Positions 11,196-22,150 of a stretch of DNA of 64,000 bases are shown here, piece after piece (position 1 is the stretch's first letter; each line of letters starts with the position of its first letter). Source of the DNA: Halichondria panicea (lineage: Eukaryota > Porifera > Demospongiae > Suberitida > Halichondriidae). A program made the translations under genes and the position numbers. The stretch covers positions 5,845,442 to 5,909,441 of the forward strand of contig NC_087379.1 of assembly GCF_963675165.1 (NCBI RefSeq), given 5' to 3'. The notes beneath the pieces are model-generated. The model made no database searches. It was not told the DNA's origin and saw only the letters and a program-made list of their open reading frames with translations.

Positions 11196-13891
11196 ATGTT
11201 ATTCCTTTGCTCGCTCCTTGTTAAAAATATTGGCAGCAGTATCCACTTGACGTACTTGAGGACATTATCACTTTGCAATAAACTCAGTAGCAAGTCATTC
11301 ACTGCTGAAGACAGATCAACTGATCCAAACACATACAAAAGAGGAAGGAATGATGAGGATCGTGAAAATCATAAGTGGACCAAAAGCCCATACAAAATCA
11401 AGCAGCTCCGTTTTTCAAGACACATAGTTAACCTGGTGCACAAGGGGAAGGTTTCCGAGGCCGCTGAAGTGTTTGAGTCGATGAGAGGCAACAAAGTGAA
11501 GGCAGATGCCGTCGTATACAACTCTCTCATTGCAGGCTACGGGAGATCGGGGAACGTCGAGGCTAGCTTCAGAGTCTTCAACCAGGTAAGTAAATAGTAT
11601 TTATAGATACGACGTTGCATTTATAGCTGCTACTGTTTTACTGAAAACTTTCTCTCATTCACAGATGAAGAAGCATGGACTAGTACCGACTGACCACACC
11701 TACACCAGCATGTTGTCAGCCTGTGCCGAGGCCGGTACAAAGGCAAACGAAATCCTCACTAAGGTTGAGAGTGAAATAGAGAGAAGAGGAGTTCGTCTAA
11801 ACACCATCGCAACCAACGCCCACATTAATGCATTGGCCTCGTGTCGGCAACAAGAACACGCCCTCAAGGCTTATCTGGACATGATAAAGACAGGCACCAC
11901 ACCAGACCTGCACACCTATAGTAGTCTACTGCAGGCCAGCGCTAAGGACAGAGTGGAAGGTATGGTCATAGCACAAAGAGTGTGGGAGGAAATGATTGCC
12001 ACTGGACATCAACCGGACCTGTACAATTTCAACCTCCTCCTACAGTGTTTGAGAGATGCTGGTTTAGAGGGCACTCGATCAAACGATTGTGAAGAACTGA
12101 TACGTGTACCTGCAGTTAAAATACCATCAGATTTGCAACGAAGTTCGACCGTTATTGCAGACTCTTCTTCTCAGGACGAAGTTCGTTTATCCTCACCATC
12201 AATTAATGTCAAACAAACAGGAAGTTTTGAAGTGTTCCTTTCTAAGACTGAATCACTCACTGTAAATCTTGGCTCAGTAGCAACTAAAGGAGTCAGTAGC
12301 AGCTCAATAAGATGGCTGGATCGATTTGGAATTGAAATCCTGTTTGAAAGTTTGAAGACTTTGAATCTAAAGCCAGATATTCGAATGTTTCACCTTCTCC
12401 TACAATTAATGCTATCTCCAAATGACGTGCTGAGTCGATCACAGGAGTGTGGAGTGAAGCCTGATGCAAGGGCTCTGGTAGCGGCCATTCGAGTACAGGC
12501 GAAGCTGGGGAACATGACCGGAGCTAAGGTGAGTGGGTAACACAATGTGTGTAGATTGTGTTAGTTTTGTGCATGATGGTGATGAAGCTTAATACATAAA
12601 CTTGAGACGTTATTACAACTACGTGTGTGTAGCAATTTTACTGCTCAATGTCCACAGGCTATTCTGAGCTACTCTCATTCCATGGGTGTGGACATGGGTC
12701 AGTTTGGCTACCAGGCTGTGGCCAACTCCTGTGTGAGACAAGAGGAAGGCCTTGAACTACTGGCAGAAATCAAGGTGAACCACTCACACTTGCTATAACT
12801 ATCCGACAGCTTCACCCTAGGTTATCCTGTAGCTACGACACTTGGTAGCTATTATTATAGAGCTCTCCATTACAGAATAATGATTGTTAGGTGACTAACT
12901 ATGCTGCTGCTTTGCTATAATTATTAGCTATATCATTGTTTTTGTTTTGGGTCTTTTGCAGGCCGTTGATTTGGTACCAAACGAGCATGTATTCGAGACA
13001 CTGATTGGGAATGCAGCGAGAAGCAGGAACTTTGTGTACCTCACCGCACTGATCAAGAAGATGAGGCACTTTGAGGTGTTGCCTAGTAACTCGTTAATCG
13101 AAACACTGGACGCTGCCGCAAATCAGAAACCAAAGGTACGCTGGGACAATGGTAGTGTGTACATATCACAGGGGAGAAGTGAATAGAAGCATGATACAAT
13201 AATGCTTGTGAAGGCCCTTTTTCCTCGGGAGTCAGGGTGTTATACAAGATTTTAATAGAGGGGGGAAATAATGCATGCGGAGTGTCGCCAGTTAGGGGGA
13301 CCCAGGGGCATGCCCCCCTAGCTGGAAGTTAATTAGGTGATCTCTGGTGGGTTTTGGGGTTGCTTCAGTTAGTACCTGAATAATTGTAGGGGAGAGGGGA
13401 GATTTGAGAACTTTGCTTTTTAGCAACAATCATGGTCAATTGTTTGCACCAATGTAAATTTACCGTATAGCGGGAAATTTCGTGAGGTGCAAAATTTCGC
13501 GTTTTGAGGGCAGAGCAGTTAACGTGAATTTCACATTCAAAATTCTTGGGGTGTGGTTTCCTGGCATTGAACTATGATTATTAAAATCGCGAAAAATTTC
13601 TTCTGAACCAAATAGCAAAACATCGCACCCACAAATTAACATTTCCCGCTATATGGTACTTTGTAAGCTTCATGTCGTATAATATAGCTTTGGTGCATCC
13701 ACCGAAGCTTCAGCACCCGCGATGCTTTAATTCATTATTTTATAGCTCGATCATGAGTAGTTGTATAACGTATTCCCCATTCCCTGCAGAGTGTGTACCT
13801 GTTGAGACAACTAAATGGGTTCAAAGGTTACTACAGTATCTGGAAGGAGATGATGGTCGGCTCCAAAGTAATGATGAAACGTACTGATTAA
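11196..13891 (+). CDS. PTCD1: Pentatricopeptide-repeat protein, PTCD1-like, 5 exons
   Basis: Exons 11196-11585, 11665-12528, 12658-12774, 12962-13135 and 13790-13891 join in frame to 548 aa; every junction is GT-AG. The N-terminus (MLFLCSLLVKNIGSS...) is basic and hydrophobic and could be a mitochondrial targeting sequence. PPR helices are clear from about residue 80, for example VVYNSLIAGYGRSGNVEASF and DHTYTSMLSACAEAG, with more repeats to residue about 290. A low-complexity linker follows, then a C-terminal block (VPNEHVFETLIGNAARSRNF). Repeat order and C-terminus resemble animal PTCD1, a mitochondrial-matrix protein linked to leucine tRNA processing and ribosome assembly. Intron 4 contains a 198-bp MITE. 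The start is the first ATG of the open exon; an upstream non-coding exon is possible. Other mitochondrial PPR proteins remain an alternative. Confidence 0.8.
13461..13658. mobile_element. 198-bp TA-flanked MITE in PTCD1 intron 4
   Basis: The left end is TACCGTATAGCGGGAAATTT and the right end reads ATTTCCCGCTATATGGTA. The inverted match is about 19 bp with two differences, and the outer dinucleotide is TA on both sides. It belongs to the same family as 37944-38195. Confidence 0.65.
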
Positions 13892-14124
13892 CATTAAATG
13901 AACTCATTATCTCATCATTGTATTGTCAATTCAGTTTCATTCAAGCACGTGTGTATCAATTTTGACGTTGGAACAAAGTTTACCAATAGATATATAGAGC
14001 ACACATTAATGATATAATTATAATTATATAAATCGGTGGTGATCGAAGGACTGATTCTAGAGATGCATAACACACACACAGCTGCACAACACTAACAATG
14101 AACTCCTAACAAGTTGAGCACTGG

Positions 14125-17100
14125 CTACTTCCAGAGAGATTTTAGCATTTTCTTGGCTGATAGTCTTGAGAGAACGAGAGTGGCTACGAACATGCCTACC
14201 ACTACTGCACTGATGAGAGTGTAGTCAAAGTCCTCGGCCAGGAGATCAAATTGATTGGACGGAGTCACTCGAGTGTAGTAGAGATCTGTACGTGTGAGAG
14301 GGTGTGGGTGGGGAGGTTACGTGAAAGTATAGGTTTCACTATACGAGTACAAGGTGTCATGCACGATAATGTTGCTAAAAAAAGGTTAACTGTTATTTCA
14401 ATACCCTGTTAGTAAACATTGCCAGCTATGTACTCTCAGTCATACAACTAGTATCTGAATGTAAATTTTTGGGGGGGGAGAGGAAATTGGAGCCACTGGG
14501 GAATATCCCGGCCCTTCCCCTCCCTGTACTGTACGACACCCTGAAGTAGTACTTGAAGTACTAATGGCAGGGTATAACCGTAGGTTGTTGTTTCGCTATA
14601 CAATTATAGCAAAAGTAGTTTCCTATAATAGAGTGTGACGCTCACCTAGTCCACAGACGAACAGTAGACACGTGGACTCAAGCCCACTGGGTGTAGCGTA
14701 AATTTCTCGTATCCTTGCAACAGTGCGATTGTAGTTGACGAAGCTAAGAGGGTTGAGTGGAATCTCGGGATGGTAGGGAGGAGTCCCGTCCTCCCTGCAT
14801 GTAGGGAGAATAAGAATAGATAATAGAGCCCATACTGTAACTAGAAGCCTACAGAAGCTCTTAGTTACACTGTTAAGCAGTTACACCCACACAATGCACC
14901 ATGTAACACCGAGGCATAATTAAAGGCTTTACACACAGAGTCAACCAGCAAGTCACTCACTTCATTTGGTCAGTGATCTCCAGTTCTCTGCGATGGTTCA
15001 GTAGAGACTTGGGCATGATCACCACTCGACCAGACGCAAGACCAACTGCAGAGGAGGGAGAGAAGCACCAGCTATTAGCACTAGAATGATAACACTTAGC
15101 AACAGAAAGCTTAATGCGCTCTTTCGGTATTGAGTAGCGCTCCACAACAGAAACCTTTATGCACTCTTTCGGTATTGAGTAATGCTCCACAAAAAGCTTT
15201 GCATGATGATAATGTGTACATGTTAGTATTTGGGGCGAGCGTAGCGAGCCCTATCTTAGTGACCTCGGTAGACAATTTCTCTGTATGTATGTATGTAATG
15301 GTACGTAAGACACGGCCTGATAGCCGGTTTTTGCACACGCGGTCCTTACCAATTTCTTGTATTCTTATTGTATTTTGCACGAGCGATAAGAAAAAGTTGC
15401 ATAAAATGAATCCTGACAACGAAAGCAAACAAGAAAGGCTTCAAATAAGGAGGGATCGAGAGAGACAAGCAAGAGCCCAAGAAACAGCTGAAGAGAAAGA
15501 AGTCAGGCTAGCCAAACGCAGAGAAAAGCACAGGGCACTCAAATTCAATTGCACTGGATGCCAATAGAGCATCCCAGCAACTGAGACGGGACACAGAGAC
15601 TCCTGAGGCTAGGCAGGCACGCCTACAGCAAATGGCTGCTTCCACCCAAACCAGCAGAGCTTCAGGTAAGTACAGGTGATATAAGCCAGTGTAATTTTCA
15701 TTACAGATACTCCTGAGGCCAGACAGGCACGCCTACAGCAAATGGCTGCTTCAACTCAAACCAGCAGAGCCTCGGGTAAGTGCCACTTGTCAGTGGCGTT
15801 CATGATGATAAGCCGTGTTTTTTTTCTACAGAGACTCCTGAGGCCAGACAGGCACGCTTGGAACAAGACAGGCATAGGTATTCACAACACATAGATGTGA
15901 ACCACCTGTACTGCGCTCACGCTCGCCCCATGACACCTTGTGTCACCCTAGTATAACTATACAGACACGGCATGTACATGTAGTACTGACAGTACAGTGT
16001 ACTAAAGTCTACGGGATTAGGTAGGTACTTACAAATAACTCCCTTGTAAGTGATTCCCCTGAGAGTCTGTGTGGTTGTGAGGGTGGTGATGGTGGTGGGA
16101 AGAGTGTAGGCCTGGGACATGACAGCGGGAGTAGGGGGAGGGGCCAGCGACGACCAAACAGTGCTACAGGGGAGTTAATGTAGTCAACATTGATAGCACT
16201 TCACAAATAAGTCGGTGCATACTGTTATGGGACGAACATGCAGCATCATGTGACGTACTGTGATTGGTTGGTGTGTATTTCGTAGAGCTCCAGAACCACT
16301 AATTCATGACGACGCTGCTTGCTGTTGAAGAACTCGTACTGCAAGGGGAGACAGCAAAGATAACTATAGAATGCAGCCAACAAAGAATGAAATAACAAAT
16401 TTAAATATTAATATGTAAAATACGCATATTATAGAGTCTTGTGTTGAGTTTGACTTTTATATTAATGTTGTCATAACTTGGTCATACTTCACTGAAATTC
16501 AAAGTTCAAAGCGCTTCTATCTATAATTATGCTTTAGAGCTGATAAGCGAGTGAAGTGGAAAAAACATTGATATTGAAGCACCTGTTGCAAAGCTAAACA
16601 CAAAGATAACAGAAACGGTACAAAAAGATAACTCACAACAACCCAGTTCTCAGAGTGAGCCATGTGCACGGGCCCCAGGGCATTCTTGTGAGAGGTGTGG
16701 TAGATGATGGCCCCAGTGATACTGTCTATCAGGTACACTGTCACCAGAGGTTTGGTCCGGTCTGTGGACTCTGTGACCACACCTACCAGATTAGGGTTGA
16801 GATACTTGTACTGCACGTTCCGGTCGGCCAGCACATCTCCTTGCGAGCTGACGTGCTCTGTATGATTCAGAGCAGCGTCGTTATATAGACACAACTAATG
16901 AAAAATACGTACGTAGTACAGGCATGTAGACTATTCAGTTTTGTAATTATGTACAATGTACATTTTGTAAACCTAAAGAGGCCTAACGAGTACCTACACT
17001 TACAGTGCGGCAGAACAAAATAAATGTCAAAAAAATACAAAACTTAAGTATAAAAAAACTAGAACTACACATACAAACCAGCTCACCGTACGCCTTCTTC

Positions 17101-20100
17101 CCCACCACAGCTGCTATCTGCTCATTCTCAACTGGAAACCGCACCTGCCAAAACTGCTCGGTACGGAATAGGTATCCAGGGTAACTGTTATCAGGCGAGG
17201 GTAAGCCCCCCTCGTCAAGCAGGACCCTATAGCCAGTGATGTCTGAGCCACCTTGTATCGCTACGAGCAGGTACAGCTGCTCTTGAGAGACCATCAGTGT
17301 TTCCATGACTTCAGTCGAGGAAGGATACGTGGCCACCTGTGTGTGTGCGTGTATCAATCAATATCAATTCATGCATACATGTATGAACATGTAAAAATTA
17401 AATTGCGGTAACACGTACAGCTAGCCCAATCTTCGATTATTCAGGACTAACAATGAGGGAGACCTCACGATAACGCACCATGTTGTCACTGGTCAATAGT
17501 AGCAGGATCTTGGAGTGGGTGTGGTCAAGAGTGGGGAGGAGCAAGGTTTGAGTGATTTGGAACGGTAGACAGTGAGGCTCCGAGTTCATTGCCTCTCCAG
17601 TGAGTGGGTTGAACTCGTAGATAACAGTACTGCATCCAGAGGTCTATGGAGAAAGACACAAACCGTAAATATTGGGTACATAATTATCTCTCTATGTGGT
17701 TTTTAATTAACAGTAGTCATGTAGCTAGCGCCTGTCTATTGCGGTCATCTTATCCCTACTCAAAATGTAGTACCATTCCATGCATGAAAGCCAATTTCAG
17801 GCCAAAACATGCATGGATTATGCCAGAGTCGTCTGAAGTGTACATGTTTTAGTCATAGTTCATGCATAAACTATGCATAACGTACGCATGGTACCAGAAA
17901 ATTCAGCAAAACATGCATGAAACATGCATGAAAATACCAGTTTACATGGCATTTATGCCTAGAAAACTATGCACAGTATATGCAGCTGCATTTCTTTGCA
18001 TGCATGGAATGTGCTGAAACAGGCCTGAGACCTGCATGTTTCAGGCGCTATATTTTGAGTAGGGATGTTCTTATGTACATGTACATGTAGCGTAGAAAAT
18101 AATGAGATACTGCCGATGTTAAGCCATGAGCATAATTATAATATCAAAGGACGCTCAGGGTGATAGCGTTGAATAGTTGTATGAGCTTACCTGTGAGCGT
18201 CCAACCAAAACAGCGAGTGAAGGGTGTGGGGGGTGACTGGTAGTCCTGAGGACATGGAGGAGTGGGCGGCCATCTTGGAAGGCAGCAAAAGAAGAGAGGA
18301 ATGATTGCCACACCACCTCCCCATTGCGGCTATCCAGGGCATACATCTACAAAAGATCTAAAATCACACACTGTAAGTTTTTCTTACTTACCTTTCCATT
18401 TGCCGTGGTAACTAAGATGAGCTTGCGAGTGTTGAACCGATCTCTGACTAAGTGAGGTCCGTCATATTGTAGCAAGCTGGCCACCTCCTTGTTCAGGTTC
18501 ATCAGAAACTCCTGCAACGGAAACAGTACCAGATAATAAATATAGAGATGGAGCAATCGGCCTGCATGGTGACAAGGCTAACTATCGATAGTGCTATAGC
18601 CATTGCTGGCAACTCATCAAAATAAGGAGCAAGAGAGGCTGCCACACACACACACACACACACCTACACTGCCCCCTCACCTTGGCAAGGGCCACACACA
18701 CACCTACAGTAACACCACCCCCTCATATTGGCAATGTCCATACGCCTACACCGCCCCCTCACCTTGGCAAGGGTGAACTGGAGCTGTGCTCTGAGGGCGG
18801 CCACTTTGAGAGGGTTGGCTTCAGATTTGGTCATCTCTACAAAGCTCTCAATCTTCTCTGACTGGCCAGCTGGTAAGTCCAACATCTCCACAGCAACTGC
18901 GGCCCCCAGGGCATCTTCTCGAGCCCACATTACACCATCTGAAGAAGAAGAAGCGCACACTCATCAGTGATCACATACTCATCAATAGAAGAAGAATGAT
19001 ATGGTTTATAGACATTAACAGGGTAAACATAATTATTACTAGCGCACCTTGATTTATCCCGAGTATGGAGTGATCCTCCATAACCAGCACCATTCGATAC
19101 CTGTCCCTCCCTTTGTCCGACTGCACACCTCCCTGTAGAGTGGGCATAGAGATATAGCGTAAAGATAGCATACCACACAAAGGTACAACATAAGTAGAAG
19201 TACAGTACCTATAGGCCTTGTGTTGGCAAAAAATTGTAATGATGAGCTACGTACTGTACTGTAACAGGATCACAACAAGATATTCCACATGTATATAATA
19301 TCCAGCTCACCAGAAGGGGTTTCCCCCTGTATTCCTTCAGCTCCACCTCTTTATCTCCCACCACCAAGGTCCGGCCGTCGCCCCCCACAGTCACACCCCC
19401 CACAAGGCTCACAGCATGGCCACTCTTGCTCAACACAGACACCTGCATGTTGAACAAACAATTACGGTCAAATAAAAATCACAGATAAATGCAATACCGT
19501 TTAACGGGCAAATCAGTGATTTAGCGAATTTTAACAAAGATCGCCGATCTAAAAATTAAAGCAAGCGGCGGACGTAATGTTGTTGCAAGAGGACAAACAA
19601 AATGCCGTTATAACACGGCATAAACTATACTGTTCCGCATGCATCCACATGCATCCAATAAAGTTCTAGTGCCACACAATTCCCACAACTGTGGTTAGAA
19701 ACTATAGCATAGTGGTTATTACCTGAGGGCCTTCCAGACTCAACAACCACTGGGTGCTGCCAATCTCCACTCCAACATTGTCTGAGATGCCAGCCAGGAC
19801 GAGTTTGGCTTGCTGGTTGTCCACGACAACCTGTTCCAATAAAGTAGTGAGCATGGTTTGTTGTAAGGGGGTGCTGGCAGAGAGTGGTGTATGGTAGAGG
19901 TTCAACTTGGAGGGTTCCAGACACACTAGGTGGGTTGTTGTAAGCAGGCAACTGTGACAGAGAACAGTGGGTGGGCGTGTGTCAGTGTGGCTCATGGACA
20001 TGAGAGCACATCCTTATAATAATTTAATGTGCACAAGCATTGTTGTACAGGGTATAATATTATGCATGATAGTTAAATGGGTGAATGTGGTAAAGGGTCA

Positions 20101-20444
20101 TCACTCTTAGTAGTTACAATCGATTGCACCTGGTTGTATCCATCGATAACCATGAGGCTGTCAGTTCTCTAGTGGACGTTAGCTCGCCAGTGGAGGCAGC
20201 AAAGGTGAAGAGAATAAGATTAGACTCATCGACTGCGGCTAATACATACAGAGTTTTCTCCTGCCCTATCATAGAGCATAGCAACGACCTACATGTAGTG
20301 AAGGGGTAAGCCAGGAATAAAGTAGGAGTAAGCTGAAACACTGTGCTCACTCGTTAGGTAGGTTTAGAGTGTGTGTCCACTTGACCTCTCCAGTCTTAAC
20401 ACTGTGCACAGAGAGGTCTTCACCAGCTGCAACCGCCACTAAGC

Positions 20445-20505
<61 letters not shown>

Positions 20506-21925
20506 GCGCGCGCGTGTGTGTGTGTAGGGAGGTGTGACAGCTTTGTATATCAATCTCCAAACAGTTACTGTAAACAAACAGAGCTCTCTACATCAGTTTA
20601 CAAGAACTATCAAATCATTGGTTCCAATAACACGAGCCACGAGTCAGGCTTACTTTGCTTCCCCCCTGTCAGAGCAGCTTGCACAGCACCAGGTCTCCAG
20701 ATCTCGTTCAGAGGAAGGGGACTGTGAGTGAGCGAGATAAAAGATGATGTTAAACCGGACACAATCACAGAAAATAGCTCTTAGTTAAATAAAATTGAGT
20801 GTATGGCTCTAATAACTAGCTGTCCAGTATATACTGTGTGACTAACTGCTAATGAGTCTGCTAGTGAATAGAACAGTACAAGAAACAACTATTGTGAAAC
20901 GATTCAAAGCTCTGAATATTCTAAACACATTGAAATCACACATTCATTGCAGCACCATTCATGTATATACCACGTTATCTTCTTGTACATCTAATTAGAC
21001 TGCTGCCCAACAAAGCGTTTTTTCAGTACATGTAAGTATAGTACTAAGAAGAGCAAGTCTAAATTCAATCCCCAAGCTCGATCACCTGTCCTGCTCCTGG
21101 CTGGCTGTTAAGTTGGTGACTACCTCCCATTTTAGGAGCCCTTCATCCAGCTCCCAGGAACGTAACACTCGACCATTCTTGGATACTGACAGTAGAGCTG
21201 AACAGAGTACAGGGAAAGGGAGGGCAGTATTTAATCATTGTCAACATCAGTACGGTATCTACTAGTAACATGAAGGGGGCTCTATAAGCAATGATGAAAA
21301 TACTCTTTATGCGTAGGCATGTTAACAAACTGCTAATGGAGGCCATTAAACATCACGTAGCACAATAACCAGCTGTGTGTGAGAGCTAACGGCACATGTT
21401 GTGCATGTTCTCACATCCTCCAGGGGTTCTCAAGATGGCATCGATCCATCCATTTCTGCCAGGAGCAAATACTGTCCTCCACACTATTAAGGTAAACAGG
21501 AAATCGTACGACAATAAATGTAGGACGTGTCTGATTACACCTCTCTAAGCTATAAAATAATTCATACATCCGATCAATGTACATGTACACTTGTAATTAA
21601 TCACCTGACAAATTTATAATCAAGGCCCACCTAAATCTCCGCTGAGGGTGTCTATGTGAGCCAGGACTCCATTTTCAGACGCGACTACTATCCCTCGATT
21701 GGTGCTCACAGTAGAATCAATAGAGGCGTAACTCACAGGTCCAACATACTGCTGATACCTGAGGCAGTTTAATGAATTTATTGAAGCGATTGTGTGTAAT
21801 GGATGGGTTTGATTTTCTCACCAGTCATAGAGGCCAACTTGATCTTCATACAGTGCTGATGTTTCATGAAGCAGGCACACACACGTACACAGGCACAGAA
21901 ATACGTAGCACCACTTTATAGCCAT
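14125..21925 (-). CDS. EMC1: ER membrane protein complex subunit 1, 21 exons, 957 aa
   Basis: Minus-strand exons: 21925-21822, 21758-21631, 21483-21415, 21197-21086, 20721-20654, 20444-20351, 20288-20130, 19951-19723, 19442-19311, 19132-19048, 18938-18763, 18511-18392, 18346-18191, 17643-17479, 17336-17087, 16857-16637, 16338-16259, 16163-16033, 15045-14961, 14794-14646, 14285-14125. Phases agree at all 20 introns. Residues 1-24 form a signal peptide; ALYEDQVGLYDW is the family start of the mature protein. The lumenal part is PQQ-like propeller sequence (GRVLRSWELD, MYALDSRNGEVVWQ). The C-terminal domain includes LNPNLVGVVTESTD, GPVHMAHSENWVV and ATPSGLESTCL. DLYYTRVTPSNQFDLLAEDF then leads into one membrane helix (ISAVVVGMFVATLVLS) and a short basic tail. 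The length is close to human EMC1 (about 990 aa). EMC1 is the large lumenal subunit of the insertase for tail-anchored and multipass proteins. Confidence 0.97.
15095..15192. repeat. Two-unit ~50-bp tandem repeat in EMC1 intron 18
   Basis: CTCTTTCGGTATTGAGTA followed by GCTCCACAA occurs at about 15119-15148 and again at about 15167-15194, with AACAGAAA(G/C) in front of each. It sits next to the left end of the 15231-15930 element. Confidence 0.6.
15231..15930 (+). mobile_element. ~700-bp element with inverted GGGGCGAGCGT ends and tandem spliced-exon modules, in EMC1 intron 18
   Basis: The ends TGGGGCGAGCGTAGCGAGCC and CTGCGCTCACGCTCGCCCCA are inverted copies. On the strand opposite EMC1 an ORF (about 15404-15567, from ATGAATCCTGAC) encodes an Arg/Glu-rich segment (RRDRERQARAQETAEEKEVR). 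Three exon-like modules follow, each encoding an ETPEARQARLQQ-type motif: ending at 15665 with GTAAGT, 15707-15775 bounded by TTACAG and GTAAGT, and starting at 15832 after CTACAG. The modules are symmetric in phase 1, so any number could be spliced in frame. A one-base frame conflict separates the ORF from the first module. Similar Arg-rich heptad-like tracts occur at N-termini of some transposon proteins; the family is not identified. Confidence 0.5.
17752..18066. mobile_element. 315-bp MITE in EMC1 intron 13, rich in CATGCATG motifs
   Basis: ATCCCTACTCAAAAT (17752-17766) and ATTTTGAGTAGGGAT (18052-18066) are perfect inverted ends. The interior contains many ATGCATGAAA/CATGCATGG motifs in both orientations. 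No coding sequence and no clear target duplication was seen. Confidence 0.55.
18645..18770. repeat. Tandem copies of the EMC1 exon 11 splice-donor region
   Basis: GCCCCCTCACCTTGGCAAGGG is the reverse complement of the exon 11 end plus donor. It occurs at the real junction (about 18754-18775) and again at about 18668-18690; a decayed version (CCCCCTCATATTGGCAATG) lies between. CA repeats separate the units. A second full donor sequence therefore lies about 85 nt downstream of the used one. Confidence 0.6.
20449..20532. repeat. (GT)n microsatellite abutting the EMC1 exon 6 acceptor
   Basis: About 40 GT units run on the plus strand. On the EMC1 strand this is (CA)n immediately followed by CTAG and then the first base of exon 6 at 20444, so the repeat fills the normal polypyrimidine-tract position. 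Confidence 0.9.
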
Positions 21926-22150
21926 TTTAGATACTGAATCCACGTGGTTTGTGTTAATTATATTCATACCGGAAGCTTAGTTGGGTAATGGGTTAATTAT
22001 AATTAATAAATTGTTGATTAGACAAAGCTTTTGACAAAGTAGCTACAACTTATCTATTCCCTAGTGCACTCAGTATTTAGTTAGTGCATACATCAAATAC
22101 CTGTGTAATCGGCCTGATAACCAGTGTAGTCAGACAGTAGTGCTAATGCT
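21926..22150. promoter_or_regulatory. 225-bp divergent intergenic region, EMC1 / liprin-beta-like
   Basis: The EMC1 start codon (21925, minus) and the liprin-like start codon (22151, plus) are 225 bp apart, so the two genes must share this interval as 5' UTRs and promoter unless non-coding exons lie further away. It is AT-rich. No TATA box or other motif could be assigned with confidence. Confidence 0.5.

Noticed and set aside
20452-20731. Plus-strand ORFs made of Cys/Val repeats followed by ordinary sequence
   Set aside because: They are translations of the GT microsatellite and of EMC1 exon 5 on the wrong strand.
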